A DNA stretch of 64,000 bases from Secundilactobacillus kimchicus JCM 15530 (GTDB lineage: Bacteria; Bacillota; Bacilli; Lactobacillales; Lactobacillaceae), in NCBI RefSeq assembly GCF_001433995.1, contig NZ_AZCX01000002.1, forward strand, positions 248,001-312,000. Reading direction: 5' to 3'. The position numbers were made by a program, and so were the translations under genes. Shown piece by piece: positions 1 to 8,619 of the stretch. The stretch's first letter is position 1, and each line of letters begins with the position of its first letter. The notes below the pieces were generated by a model that worked only from the letters and a program-made list of their open reading frames with translations, was not told where the DNA came from and made no database searches.

Positions 1-2
1 GA

Positions 3-45
3 AAAGAGCGTTCAATCCCCAAAGTGGGTTGAACGCTCTTTTTTT
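3..45. terminator. Intrinsic terminator, probably bidirectional
   Basis: A stem of AAGAGCGTTCAA pairs with TTGAACGCTCTT and is followed by a T run. The A-rich left flank would also give a T run on the minus strand. It can end the HxlR gene reading leftwards and whatever lies left of the window. Confidence 0.8.
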
Positions 46-82
46 AACCTTGGAAGTGAGATAAGTAATGGGTCGTTGGTTG

Positions 83-469
83 TCAGGCTGGCGAAACAGT
101 TTTGTTTGGTACATCGTCACGGTGAATTAATGTGATGGCTTCGCCATTTGCGCGCCGCTCGTCAATGTTTTGTTCCCCCCAGGTGCATAGTTGGTTGAGC
201 ACATGATTCAAAGTTTCACCCCGTTCAGTCAGGGAATATTCCACATGAGGGGGAACTTGGTTGAATATTTCGCGGTGGACAATGCCGTCAGCCTCTAATT
301 CCCGCAGTTGCTGGGTTAGCATTTTTTGCGTAATGGTTGGAATTGCTCGCCGAAGTTCGCCACTGCGCATAGTGCCGTGACGCAAATGGCAGAGAATGAT
401 GGCTTTCCATTTGCCGCCAATAATTTCCATTGTTGCTTCAACGCCAATATTATAGGTTTTTTCAGTCAT
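83..469 (-). CDS. HxlR-family winged-helix transcriptional regulator
   Basis: This is a MarR/HxlR-type DNA-binding protein of about 128 residues. The core runs from a conserved start (GVEATMEIIGGKWKAIIL) through the winged helix (ITQKMLTQQLRELEADGIV) to the wing (HVEYSLTERGETL), which is the standard HxlR layout. I chose the ATG at 469 because GGAGG precedes it at good spacing; a longer frame to 505 has no ribosome site and runs into the operator region. The gene is divergent from an MFS efflux gene at 594, and the gap contains inverted repeats, so it probably represses that gene and itself. The inducer is unknown. HxlR proteins often sense quinones, aldehydes or oxidants, but nothing here shows which. 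Confidence 0.9.
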   Translation of the reverse strand: MTEKTYNIGVEATMEIIGGKWKAIILCHLRHGTMRSGELRRAIPTITQKMLTQQLRELEADGIVHREIFNQVPPHVEYSLTERGETLNHVLNQLCTWGEQNIDERRANGEAITLIHRDDVPNKTVSPA

Positions 470-488
470 AGTGCCTCCGTAGGTACTA

Positions 489-515
489 AAAGGTGCGTAT
501 CGCACTTTTTAGTGC
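489..515. promoter_or_regulatory. Inverted-repeat operator between hxlR-like gene and MFS gene
   Basis: Two overlapping dyads lie in the divergent gap: GTGCG-TAT-CGCAC (493-505) and GCACT-TTTT-AGTGC (502-515). Their location between the regulator and transporter genes makes them the likely HxlR binding site. This is inference from position and symmetry. Confidence 0.55.
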
Positions 516-593
516 GTTCTTGTCTTTACGTACCTGCCCAGTATAATCAAACATTGTCGGGTTTACAAGTTGAGATTAACCAGGAGGTAGAAT

Positions 594-1778
594 ATGGAAA
601 CCACAACATCAAAGTCACAGGCGCGGTCAGCGTCACTCACTTTACTAGCGCTTGCCCTGAGTGCATTTGCCATCGGCATGACCGAATTCATCAGCGTCGG
701 TGTGATGCCACTCATTGTGACGACTTTTGGCATTAAACTAAGTACGGCCGGCCTTACCGTGTCGATTTATGCGGCTGGGGTGACCATTGGGGCACCTGTT
801 CTGACAGCCTTAACCGGTCGTTTGCCCCGTAAGGCACTGCTTTTGGCCGTGATGATCACGTTCATTGTTGGAAATGCCTTGACCGCGGTTGCGCCGATTT
901 TCAGTGTTTTACTAGCTGGCCGGGTCATTGCCGCTTTTGCACACGGTTTATTCATGGCTGTAGCCACTGTGATTGCAGCTAGCGTCGTCGCCGAAAACCG
1001 GCGCGCATCCGCTATTGCGACCATGTTTACTGGTTTGACGGTCGCGACGGTAACCGGTGTTCCGCTGGGGACGTTCATTGCGCAACACGCCAGTTGGCGG
1101 GTCGCATTCGGCTTCATCGCAGTTTTGGGTGTCCTTGCCCTGTTGTTAAATGTGTTCTTAGTCCCCAGTCATTTACCACAGCCGGAAGCAGGCCGCCGCG
1201 GCGCCTTTTTACGTCTCGTACGCGAGCCACGGCTGTTAGCAGGACTGGTCATTACCGCTCTTGGATATGGTGCTAGTTTTCCGATCTATACCTATATGAG
1301 TGCAATCCTGACTCGTCAGGGCTGGAACGGCAGTCAAAGTGTGATTGTTTTGCTTGGCTACGGAATTGCCGTTGCGGTTGGAAATACCCTTGGCGGGCGC
1401 TTCGCCAATCACAGGCCACTCCACGCCTTGAGCAAAATGTTCGCGGCTATGGCTATTTTGATGACGGTGATGATGCTGGGACTGGGCAACCACATGATCG
1501 GTCTCATTTTAGTGCTCGGAATGGGTCTATTGGCCTTCATGAACGTGCCGGGCCTCCAACTTTTCACCATGCAGGTGGCAGAAACAAAACTGCCGGCAGA
1601 CGCCCAGCTTGCTTCGGCCCTGAACATTTCTGCCTTCAATGTGGGCATCGTTGTTGGGTCCTTTACCGGCGGTCAGCTGCTCAACACTACCGGACTAATG
1701 AGTACCCCCGCGGGCGGTGTTGTGATGGCACTTTTGGCTTTGGGGTTGACGATGATGTTGGGTCGGGCGGAAGCGTAA
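594..1778 (+). CDS. MFS transporter, AraJ/Cmr-like drug:H+ antiporter
   Basis: A 394-residue, 12-helix major facilitator protein of the inner membrane. The first half carries the typical motif A loop (VLTALTGRLPRKALLLAV) and motif B/C region (RVIAAFAHGLFMAVATVIAA), as in the arabinose-efflux/chloramphenicol-resistance group of drug:proton antiporters. An AGGAGGT ribosome site lies 7-12 bases before the ATG. It is divergent from the HxlR-family gene and followed by a terminator at 1819, so it is transcribed alone. The regulator pairing suggests induction by a toxic small molecule. The substrate cannot be read from sequence. Confidence 0.88.
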   Translation: METTTSKSQARSASLTLLALALSAFAIGMTEFISVGVMPLIVTTFGIKLSTAGLTVSIYAAGVTIGAPVLTALTGRLPRKALLLAVMITFIVGNALTAVAPIFSVLLAGRVIAAFAHGLFMAVATVIAASVVAENRRASAIATMFTGLTVATVTGVPLGTFIAQHASWRVAFGFIAVLGVLALLLNVFLVPSHLPQPEAGRRGAFLRLVREPRLLAGLVITALGYGASFPIYTYMSAILTRQGWNGSQSVIVLLGYGIAVAVGNTLGGRFANHRPLHALSKMFAAMAILMTVMMLGLGNHMIGLILVLGMGLLAFMNVPGLQLFTMQVAETKLPADAQLASALNISAFNVGIVVGSFTGGQLLNTTGLMSTPAGGVVMALLALGLTMMLGRAEA

Positions 1779-1818
1779 CCTCCGAGGTTTTTTAACATTT
1801 TTAGAGATGACACAAAAC

Positions 1819-1861
1819 GAGCCACAACTCACCAATTTGAGTAAATTGTGGCTCATTTTTT
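1819..1861 (+). terminator. Intrinsic terminator after MFS gene
   Basis: GAGCCACAA pairs with TTGTGGCTC, followed by an AT-rich run of T. It ends the gene at 594-1778. The following 120 bases up to the next gene show no clear feature. Confidence 0.8.
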
Positions 1862-1982
1862 GAGGATTAGTTGACAAATTTAATAGTCTCGGAAAGTTGC
1901 TATTACCACCGCCATATTGATACGGGGACGATATCGCTGGTTGGGATCTCTACAATATTCAACTATCAGAAATAGACTTTAA

Positions 1983-3668
1983 TTAGTCTATAGAAATATA
2001 CTTTTTTCGCTTAAACACGAAGATGGTTGCAATAGCCAGGATTGTGAATAGCAACGCGTTTTTATACGGTGCCAAAAAGGCGGCCGTCATGTGCTGCTTT
2101 TCTGATTGTTGGAGAGAATTTTGATACTGTTTAAGTGCCAGATTAAAGTGAGTTAAGTGGTGAAAGGTTGCACTTTCTACTCTCAAGAGGACGGTTTTTT
2201 TGGCCAATCCCAATCGGTGATTGACAGCGTATCGCTTAGCTGTCTTTATCGCAAGCTGTTTGCACTTGGCAGTAGAAAGGGCAGTTGTAGCAGGTCGGCT
2301 GTATTGTCTTTGAAAAATGGCCCGGTGAGTTGTTGTTAAAATAGCTTCCTGTTCGTGTGGTGTAACTCTCAGCTTTTTGACGTTTGTCTGAGCATCCTGG
2401 TAAAGTGCTTGCTTGGCTGTTTGAAGATTCCCACTAAGAGAGGAAACGAAAATTGCCACAGCTAGGACGGTTCCAATTTGGCGAAAAACGCCGAGGACGC
2501 TTTGAGAGCTTGAGAGTTGTTGGCCAGTAAAATCGCTGGCACTAAGGACGGTAACAGGGCCGATGATGAGCCCATACCCACTCCCTAGCAGTAAGCAGCA
2601 AAGCATAAATTGCCAGTAAATAGTGGGCGTAATAAGACTTAACCCAATGTACGCAAGACTGGTCAAGCCAAGACCAAAGCCAATCAATAGTCGTGGACTC
2701 ACTGTTTTAAGAAGTAACCCTCCAATTGGGGAGAGCATAAAGACCATAAAGGATGCTGGTGTGACCAATAAGGCGGCTTGCAGTTCGCTGGCGCCTTGAA
2801 TTTTCGTAAAGTAGCTAGGCATTAAGACCATGAGTGCCACAAAGAAGATGCCAGCAAGGACAGTCACAATGACAGAACCAGAAAACTGGCGATCTTTAAA
2901 AAGGGATAAATCAATAATTGGATCATTGGCTAACATTTCACGGCGGATAAAGAGGGCTAGCGAAAGGCTAAATACACAGAGCAAAGCGTCCGTTTCGGCG
3001 TTGATCCATCCCAGCGTTCCGGCCTGAACCAAGGCAAGGGTCAAAGAAAATAGAGTAAGAATGATCAAAATAAGGCCGGGGACGTCAAGGAGGCTTTTGA
3101 CTCGTTTTTCATTTTTGAACGGTAAAAGCACGAATGATAGTCCAATTGCAATCACTAAAAGTGGCGTGTTTATGAAAAAAATACTACGCCAGCCAGCATA
3201 CTGCGTTAAAATTCCACCAACGACCGGACCGAACGCAGCGGCTAGTCCTTGTGTGAGACCAAGAATCAGAATGACTGTTTGGCGCTGATTTGAGTGAACT
3301 AGGCTAATACCAATGGTCATGCTAGCGGGGAAAACGATAGCAGCTGCAATGCTTTGAACACAACGACCAACGATCAACATTAAAATATTAGTAGCGCTTC
3401 CTGATGCAAGGGACCCAATGAAAAAAAGCCCTAAGCCAATCAAATAGATTTTATTCCGGCCGTAATTATCAGCGAGTCGACCTAGGGGAATAGTGAGAGC
3501 AGCAAATGTGATGGTGTAAATGTTGAGTGCCCATTGAAGGCTACTCAATGAGGTATGAAGCCCAGATTGAATGGTGGGCAGCGCGATATTCATAACGGTT
3601 GTATCGAGGATGCAAAGGAAAAGACCAATGGCCATAACGAGTATTGATAATTTAAGTTGACGTGTCAT
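1983..3668 (-). CDS. DHA2-type MFS multidrug transporter (EmrB/QacA-like, 14 TM)
   Basis: A 561-residue membrane protein. The start (LFLCILDTTVMNIALPTIQ) carries the D1/motif D signature of the 14-helix DHA2 drug:H+ antiporter family, followed by motif A (LGRLADNYGRNKIYLIG) and motif C (FGPVVGGILTQYAGWRSIFF). AAAGGAGT precedes the ATG. Residues about 420-530 form a long, basic and Gln/His-rich extension before the final helix, with several Ala/Lys-rich helices. That loop is longer than in typical family members. The gene is divergent from a TetR-like regulator at 3764, with a 19-bp dyad between them, so it is probably repressed by that protein. Substrate unknown. Confidence 0.88.
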   Translation of the reverse strand: MTRQLKLSILVMAIGLFLCILDTTVMNIALPTIQSGLHTSLSSLQWALNIYTITFAALTIPLGRLADNYGRNKIYLIGLGLFFIGSLASGSATNILMLIVGRCVQSIAAAIVFPASMTIGISLVHSNQRQTVILILGLTQGLAAAFGPVVGGILTQYAGWRSIFFINTPLLVIAIGLSFVLLPFKNEKRVKSLLDVPGLILIILTLFSLTLALVQAGTLGWINAETDALLCVFSLSLALFIRREMLANDPIIDLSLFKDRQFSGSVIVTVLAGIFFVALMVLMPSYFTKIQGASELQAALLVTPASFMVFMLSPIGGLLLKTVSPRLLIGFGLGLTSLAYIGLSLITPTIYWQFMLCCLLLGSGYGLIIGPVTVLSASDFTGQQLSSSQSVLGVFRQIGTVLAVAIFVSSLSGNLQTAKQALYQDAQTNVKKLRVTPHEQEAILTTTHRAIFQRQYSRPATTALSTAKCKQLAIKTAKRYAVNHRLGLAKKTVLLRVESATFHHLTHFNLALKQYQNSLQQSEKQHMTAAFLAPYKNALLFTILAIATIFVFKRKKYISID

Positions 3669-3699
3669 TTTAGCAAACTCCTTTTAAGTTAATGCAAGG

Positions 3700-3718
3700 A
3701 GTATAGCCGTGGTATACT
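3700..3718. promoter_or_regulatory. Dyad operator between DHA2 transporter and TetR gene
   Basis: AGTATA and TATACT form a perfect 6-bp inverted repeat separated by GCCGTGG. It sits in the 95-bp divergent gap, in the likely core promoter region. It is a good candidate TetR-family site. Confidence 0.5.
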
Positions 3719-3763
3719 GAACCGTAAATAAATGAGTGACAGAATGTGGGGAATTTGTAAACC

Positions 3764-4303
3764 ATGTCACCACAAGAAGTTAAGCTTGTTAAGCTTAAAC
3801 AATTGCACACTGCAACACTAGAACTTCTGGCACAGAAGCCGAAAAATAATATAACGATTTCAGAACTTTGCCGAAAAGCTAGAGTCTCTCGTACGTACTT
3901 TTATCGGCGATACCAAACCATTGAAGACGTCTTGCTCCAATATCAAGAAATGGAAATGATGATTTATCTCCGTAAGATTCCGAATACTGATAGATTATCG
4001 TTTTCATTTTTGATGACCGCTTATTTTGGCTTGGTTGAAACAATGGCTAGCGAAACGTTACTTCTGCATCGAGTTGGGCTGGACGATGTGATCTTGGGTT
4101 CGTTCAACACGGTTCATGCCTATTTAAATGCGCATCAAAAAATCAGAAATCGCTCGTCTAACCGTGTAAAAAACCGCTACTTTAGGACTTTTATGGCGGG
4201 AGGGGTTGTTTCAGTTGCTATTGAGTGGTTAGAAAGTGGTATGCCAAATACGCCTGCGCAGATGGGACAGGTGATGGCAACGCTGTTTGCGATTGAGGAT
4301 TAG
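3764..4303 (+). CDS. TetR-family transcriptional regulator
   Basis: A 179-residue protein with an N-terminal helix-turn-helix at about residues 28-52 (ITISELCRKARVSRTYFYRRY), matching the TetR/AcrR DNA-binding helix pattern. A helical ligand domain of unrecognised subclass follows. The ribosome site is weak (a GGGG run about 14 bases upstream). Divergent orientation with the DHA2 efflux gene and the dyad between them suggest local repression of efflux. The gene is followed after about 20 bases by the convergent response-regulator gene. Confidence 0.85.
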   Translation: MSPQEVKLVKLKQLHTATLELLAQKPKNNITISELCRKARVSRTYFYRRYQTIEDVLLQYQEMEMMIYLRKIPNTDRLSFSFLMTAYFGLVETMASETLLLHRVGLDDVILGSFNTVHAYLNAHQKIRNRSSNRVKNRYFRTFMAGGVVSVAIEWLESGMPNTPAQMGQVMATLFAIED

Positions 4304-4325
4304 AAATGGGAGACTTTGCAGGCCT

Positions 4326-5162
4326 TTAGATAAGCTGGACTAATCCATTTAAAAAGTGTTGAACTGAGACTTTCCCTCCGCTAGATCGTTTACCCTGAAG
4401 AAATAGCATTTCGGTTCGAACATTTTTGTATTCGTACAGCGAGTTTGCGTACTCGGTAATAATTTCATCACCCATGTCGTCAAGGTACATGTTGGCTAAA
4501 TTGGCTAATCCAGTTCGGATGGCTCGCCGAAGACGTTGAAACAGCACTTTGCGTTCCTGATCACTAATTTGGTAGGTTTCCCTTAAGTCGAGGTCTTGAA
4601 AACTGGTGTTTTGATCGGTCATCATTTGGGTGATGGCTAGAATATCTGAGGCCCCTTTTTCAGAGGCAATTCCAAGGAATCGGAGAACGCCCAAAATTCG
4701 CGTTTTTTGGTTATTTTTGAGTTGTTGTGTTTGATGGTCGTCAGTTACGGAAACGCCTGAGACCAGTGATTGAATGTTACTGAGTTTGTGTGACATTTGA
4801 ATGCTTTGGATGACCTTTTCTGTGACTGTTTTGACTTCGATTAAGTTGATGGGTTTATCGATGAAAAATTCAATTCCAGCTTCGTATGCTTGAGCGCGTA
4901 ATTCACTGTCTCGAACCTGTGAAATCATGATGAAGTGTAAATCAGATCTAATTTGACGTAGTTTATTGATAAGCTCAATGCCTGACATTCCAGGCATTAG
5001 CAGGTCAATTAACACAATATCAACATTTAATTGTGCGAGGGCGGCAAAGGCCTTAGTTGAATCACTGGACTCACCCACTACAGTATTATTCATGTTCTGT
5101 TCAATTATTCGCCGTAGAATCATAGGGACGGCGGGGTCATCATCTACAATGTAAAAATTCAT
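4326..5162 (-). CDS. Response regulator with YcbB/GlnL-type output domain
   Basis: A 278-residue response regulator. The receiver (residues 1-120) shows the acidic pair D7-D8, the phospho-acceptor D53 in VLIDLLMPGMSG, and K103 in FIDKP. The C-terminal half (ILGVLRFLGIASEKGASDIL to LANLANMYLDD) resembles the YcbB DNA-binding domain of Bacillus GlnL, not a LuxR or OmpR domain. Its ATG overlaps the stop of the upstream kinase gene by four bases (ATGA), so the two are translationally coupled. The pair is transcribed away from the carbamoyl-phosphate catabolic operon at 6566. It probably controls that operon, but this is inferred from neighbourhood only. Confidence 0.88.
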   Translation of the reverse strand: MNFYIVDDDPAVPMILRRIIEQNMNNTVVGESSDSTKAFAALAQLNVDIVLIDLLMPGMSGIELINKLRQIRSDLHFIMISQVRDSELRAQAYEAGIEFFIDKPINLIEVKTVTEKVIQSIQMSHKLSNIQSLVSGVSVTDDHQTQQLKNNQKTRILGVLRFLGIASEKGASDILAITQMMTDQNTSFQDLDLRETYQISDQERKVLFQRLRRAIRTGLANLANMYLDDMGDEIITEYANSLYEYKNVRTEMLFLQGKRSSGGKVSVQHFLNGLVQLI

Positions 5163-6472
5163 GAGATATCCTCCTGAACTAATCTTATTTTAGCTAGTTT
5201 GACCTCAAAAGTGGTGCCCTTTCCGAGCTCTGAACAAACTTTTAAATCACCTTGAAATTGTTCTTGCACAATTAATCTAACGTGAGAAAGGCCGATGCCA
5301 CGGTAAACGTCACCGGTATTTTCGTTAAATTTGGTCGTAAAACCAGGTTGGAAAATCATCGCTTGTGTTTTGTCGTCCATTCCGATGCCGTTATCACTGA
5401 TAGAAAATAGGAGGTTATCGCCTTGGTCCGAAACAATCAGCCGAATAAGACCATTGTGAGCGTCCTTTAAGGCATCGACACTGTTAAAGATTAGATTGGA
5501 TAGAATTGAAACAAGGTAATAGTGGTTGGGGACCACGATATCGACCTGGCTATGAACCTCAATGACGATGTCGGCTTGCTGATTTTTAATGGTCTCTCGA
5601 ATATAACCGACGACCACTTTTAAGATGTCGCTTAATTGCATGGTTGATTCGTCTTCACTGAAGTAATCGCCCAAACCGCTAATGACATTGCGGTAATCTT
5701 TTTTCACTTCGTGGACGTCTCTGGCAATACTGAGTGCCATTTTTTGTTCTTCTTCAAAGCCAACGCCCCTGGCATGTAATTTTTGGTTGAGCAGATAGGC
5801 ATTTTTCATGACGTTTTCGATTTCTGTCAGATTTTTTTGCATGAAATACACTTCGCTTTTAACGGAAGCCGCTACCCAGATAAAATTATAATATTTTTGT
5901 TCGTGGCTCTCCTGTCGGACTAACAATGAAAAATAACGGTAGCAGAAGGCTAATACACAGGCTAGCACGCTTCGGATTAAAGCAGTTGCGAATAAAACCT
6001 GAAAAAGCCGGTAACTAAACTGACTAAAACCGGTTAGTAGGCAGATTTCTAAAATATTTGAGAGATAGTCACAGATAATGATGGATAGAAAAAAGGCGCT
6101 ATTAGTTCGTTGACCACGCCGCCAATATAAAATGTAGTAAAGTGTGCCGTAACATAGGTAAAAAGCAATTTCAGCAAGCATATGTAGGAGAATTTGGGTT
6201 CCGGTTCCGTTGTGGGTTAGCAATAATTGAAATCCCCGAAACATGGGCGATGCAAAGGCGACGGCTAGCACAAGTTGAAATGGGTTGACGTCATCGTTGT
6301 AGTATAAAAATATTGGCATGATTAATGGTGAAAAAGCGAGGATAAAACCTGAAGTGAAAATCTGAAAGTTGACCTGAGATGCTAAAGAAATGCAGATAGC
6401 GGCTAATAAGATGCGTTGCCATCTACCATACTTGATAAATCGTGCCTGTTTAAACAAAAAAAGACCCTCCAT
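5159..6472 (-). CDS. Membrane sensor histidine kinase (GlnK/YcbA-like)
   Basis: A 437-residue kinase. Residues 20-185 form about six hydrophobic helices with no large extracellular sensor domain. A coiled linker then leads to the dimerisation helix with candidate phospho-His H254 (ARDVHEVKKDYRNV). The ATPase domain shows the N box (SILSNLIFNSVDAL, about 322-335), the G1 box (DNGIGM, 360-365) and the G2 box (RGIGLSHV, 391-398). It partners the GlnL-like regulator through a 4-bp overlap. The start lies 93 bp from the divergent arcB gene. Because the sensor is wholly membrane-embedded, the signal could be an amino acid or the activity of a transporter. This is inference. Confidence 0.87.
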   Translation of the reverse strand: MEGLFLFKQARFIKYGRWQRILLAAICISLASQVNFQIFTSGFILAFSPLIMPIFLYYNDDVNPFQLVLAVAFASPMFRGFQLLLTHNGTGTQILLHMLAEIAFYLCYGTLYYILYWRRGQRTNSAFFLSIIICDYLSNILEICLLTGFSQFSYRLFQVLFATALIRSVLACVLAFCYRYFSLLVRQESHEQKYYNFIWVAASVKSEVYFMQKNLTEIENVMKNAYLLNQKLHARGVGFEEEQKMALSIARDVHEVKKDYRNVISGLGDYFSEDESTMQLSDILKVVVGYIRETIKNQQADIVIEVHSQVDIVVPNHYYLVSILSNLIFNSVDALKDAHNGLIRLIVSDQGDNLLFSISDNGIGMDDKTQAMIFQPGFTTKFNENTGDVYRGIGLSHVRLIVQEQFQGDLKVCSELGKGTTFEVKLAKIRLVQEDIS

Positions 6473-6513
6473 GTAATTTTTTTAACAATCCGGTGAAGCT
6501 ATATGAAGTTTTG

Positions 6514-6532
6514 TGAAACCGCTTTCTATACT
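6514..6532 (+). promoter_or_regulatory. arcB promoter -10 with overlapping cre-like site
   Basis: TGAAACCGCTTTCT (6514-6527) fits the CcpA cre consensus TGWAANCGNTNWCA at all but one specified position. It abuts and overlaps by one base the likely -10 TATACT (6527-6532). Binding of CcpA here would block RNA polymerase, implying glucose repression of the downstream operon. The -35 is poor, which fits dependence on the divergent two-component activator. Confidence 0.55.
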
Positions 6533-6565
6533 TGTCATTGTAAAGAATAAAGGAGGAATACACAA

Positions 6566-7564
6566 ATGTTTAATTTACGTCACCGGAGCTTTTTAACCTT
6601 ATTGGACTTCTCGCCTCGTGAAATGGGTTACTTATTGCAACTTTCTGAAGATTTAAAGCGGGCTAAGTACGCTGGGACGGAGCAGCAGAAATTAGCTAAG
6701 AAAAACATTGCGTTGATCTTTGAAAAAAGTTCAACTCGAACGCGTTGCGCCTTTGAAGTTGCAGCCTACGATCAAGGGGCCCATGTGACCTATTTAGGCC
6801 CTAGTGGCTCACACATGGGTAAAAAGGAAACGGCCAAAGACACCGCGCGGGTTTTGGGCGGCATGTTTGATGGGATTGAATATCGTGGTTTCTCGCAACG
6901 GACTGTTGAAACGTTAGCTGAATACTCAGGGGTCCCAGTTTGGAACGGCTTAACCGATGAAGACCACCCAACTCAAGTTTTGGCTGATTTTTTAACAGCC
7001 AAAGAAGTATTGCATAAGTCATATAACGACATTCACTTTACCTACGTAGGTGATGGGCGAAACAACGTGGCCAATGCATTAATGATTGGGGCAGCTACTA
7101 TGGGGATGACCTTCCACCTGGTATGCCCATCAGAGTTAAACCCAACGGATGCATTATTAGCCAAGGTGAACGCCATTGCCGCTAAGACTGGAGCGGAAAT
7201 TATGGTCACCGATGACATCGATAAAGGTGTTCTTGGCTCAGACGTAGTGTACACCGATGTTTGGGTATCAATGGGGGAACCAGATGAGGTTTGGACTTCC
7301 CGGATCAAGTTACTCAAGCCTTACCAAGTGAATAAAGAATTGATGGATAAGACTCAAAACCCTAACGTTATTTTTGAACACTGCTTGCCATCCTTCCACA
7401 ACGCTGAAACTAAGGTTGGCCAAGATATTGCCGAAAAATTTGGTATCACGGAAATGGAAGTCACCGATGAAGTCTTTGAAAGTGACGCATCGGTTGTCTT
7501 TCAGGAAGCTGAAAATCGGATGCATACCATTAAAGCCGTTATGGTTGCAACGTTAGGAGAATAG
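6566..7564 (+). CDS. arcB: Ornithine carbamoyltransferase, catabolic type
   Basis: A 332-residue cytosolic enzyme. In this context it would run citrulline plus phosphate to ornithine plus carbamoyl phosphate. The carbamoyl-phosphate loop [18 protein letters not shown] (about 56-73), the HPTQ motif after [12 protein letters not shown], and HCLPSFHN (about 271-278) mark an ornithine rather than an aspartate or putrescine carbamoyltransferase. AAGGAGG stands 8 bases before the ATG. It is the first gene of a three-gene operon with carbamate kinase and a transporter. No arginine deiminase is present here, so citrulline itself, or arginine handled by an arcA elsewhere, may be the substrate source. 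Confidence 0.93.
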   Translation: MFNLRHRSFLTLLDFSPREMGYLLQLSEDLKRAKYAGTEQQKLAKKNIALIFEKSSTRTRCAFEVAAYDQGAHVTYLGPSGSHMGKKETAKDTARVLGGMFDGIEYRGFSQRTVETLAEYSGVPVWNGLTDEDHPTQVLADFLTAKEVLHKSYNDIHFTYVGDGRNNVANALMIGAATMGMTFHLVCPSELNPTDALLAKVNAIAAKTGAEIMVTDDIDKGVLGSDVVYTDVWVSMGEPDEVWTSRIKLLKPYQVNKELMDKTQNPNVIFEHCLPSFHNAETKVGQDIAEKFGITEMEVTDEVFESDASVVFQEAENRMHTIKAVMVATLGE

Positions 7565-7575
7565 GGGGCTTAAAA

Positions 7576-8526
7576 ATGGCAAGAATTGTAGTTGCCCTGG
7601 GTGGTAACGCGCTGGGCAAGTCGCCAGAAGAACAACTGAACTTAGTTAAGCATACAGCTGAATCACTCGTTGGGTTGATCAGTGCTGGTAACGAAGTGGT
7701 AATTAGTCATGGTAATGGCCCGCAGGTGGGTGCCATCAACCTTGGGATGAATTTCGCTGCAGAGAATGGTAAAACAGCTGCTTTCCCGTTCCCAGAATGT
7801 GGTGCGATGAGCCAAGGGTATATTGGCTATCACTTACAACAAAGTCTTCAAAATGAACTCCATAGCCGTTGGATGGCCACAAACGTGGCATCAGTTGTGA
7901 CCCAAGTGGAAGTGGATCCGACTGATCCAGCATTTGAAAATCCCACCAAGCCCGTAGGCGATTTCTACTCCAAAGAAGAGGCTGAAAAAATAGAGCGGGA
8001 AAAAGGGTATGTGTTTAAGGAAGATGCCGGCCGTGGCTATCGTCAGGTGGTGCCGTCACCTCAGCCCAAGTCAATTGTCGAATTAAAATGTATTAGTGAT
8101 TTAATTGCCACTGGTAACCTCGTGATTGCTGGCGGTGGTGGTGGCGTTCCCGTTATCAAGACTGAAAATGGCTTAAAGGGCGTACCTGCTGTGATTGATA
8201 AAGACCGGACAAGTGCACTATTGGCGGATAACATTGATGCTGATCAGTTAATTATTTTGACAGCAGTCGATGACGTCTACATTAACTACGGAAAAGCATC
8301 ACAACGACGTCTAAACCATGTCTCTAGTGCGGAGGCAAGTCAGTATATTGACGAAGGACAGTTTGCCCCAGGCAGTATGTTGCCTAAAATTGAGGCGTGT
8401 CTAGACTTTGTTTCATCCAAGGATGAACGAACTGCCATGATTACGTCATTAGATCATCTCGACGACGCATTGGCAGGAAAGATGGGCACAATTATCAGCA
8501 AGCGGGGCGCATCCGTTACAGAATAG
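7576..8526 (+). CDS. arcC: Carbamate kinase
   Basis: A 316-residue amino-acid-kinase-fold enzyme making ATP from carbamoyl phosphate and ADP, with release of ammonia and carbon dioxide. It begins with the family signature [18 protein letters not shown]. Later motifs include [14 protein letters not shown], the glycine-rich [11 protein letters not shown] (about 190-200), the [14 protein letters not shown] loop (about 213-226) and GSMLPKIEA. Length is typical. It starts 11 bases after arcB, behind a GGGG ribosome site, and completes the energy-yielding half of the pathway. Confidence 0.95.
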   Translation: MARIVVALGGNALGKSPEEQLNLVKHTAESLVGLISAGNEVVISHGNGPQVGAINLGMNFAAENGKTAAFPFPECGAMSQGYIGYHLQQSLQNELHSRWMATNVASVVTQVEVDPTDPAFENPTKPVGDFYSKEEAEKIEREKGYVFKEDAGRGYRQVVPSPQPKSIVELKCISDLIATGNLVIAGGGGGVPVIKTENGLKGVPAVIDKDRTSALLADNIDADQLIILTAVDDVYINYGKASQRRLNHVSSAEASQYIDEGQFAPGSMLPKIEACLDFVSSKDERTAMITSLDHLDDALAGKMGTIISKRGASVTE

Positions 8527-8537
8527 AAAGTGCTTAA

Positions 8538-8593
8538 AAAGCGCAGCAGATGAAGGTCGTCTAACCCAATACCGACTTTGACGGCTGCGCTTT
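8538..8593 (+). promoter_or_regulatory. Intercistronic stem-loop between arcC and transporter gene
   Basis: AAAGCGCAGC pairs with GCTGCGCTTT across a roughly 36-base loop. No continuous T run follows (TTTAATTAATT), so it is a weak terminator at best. It could protect or tune the arcBC transcript relative to the transporter gene. Confidence 0.5.
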
Positions 8594-8619
8594 AATTAAT
8601 TACAAATGGAGGAAACGTC

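Noticed and set aside
767-1117. Minus-strand frame opposite the MFS gene
   Set aside because: Shadow of the real gene; composition mirrors its codons and no start signal is present.
8538-8593. Reading the arcC-yfcC hairpin as a full terminator
   Set aside because: No continuous T run and a large loop; the transporter gene has no separate promoter visible.
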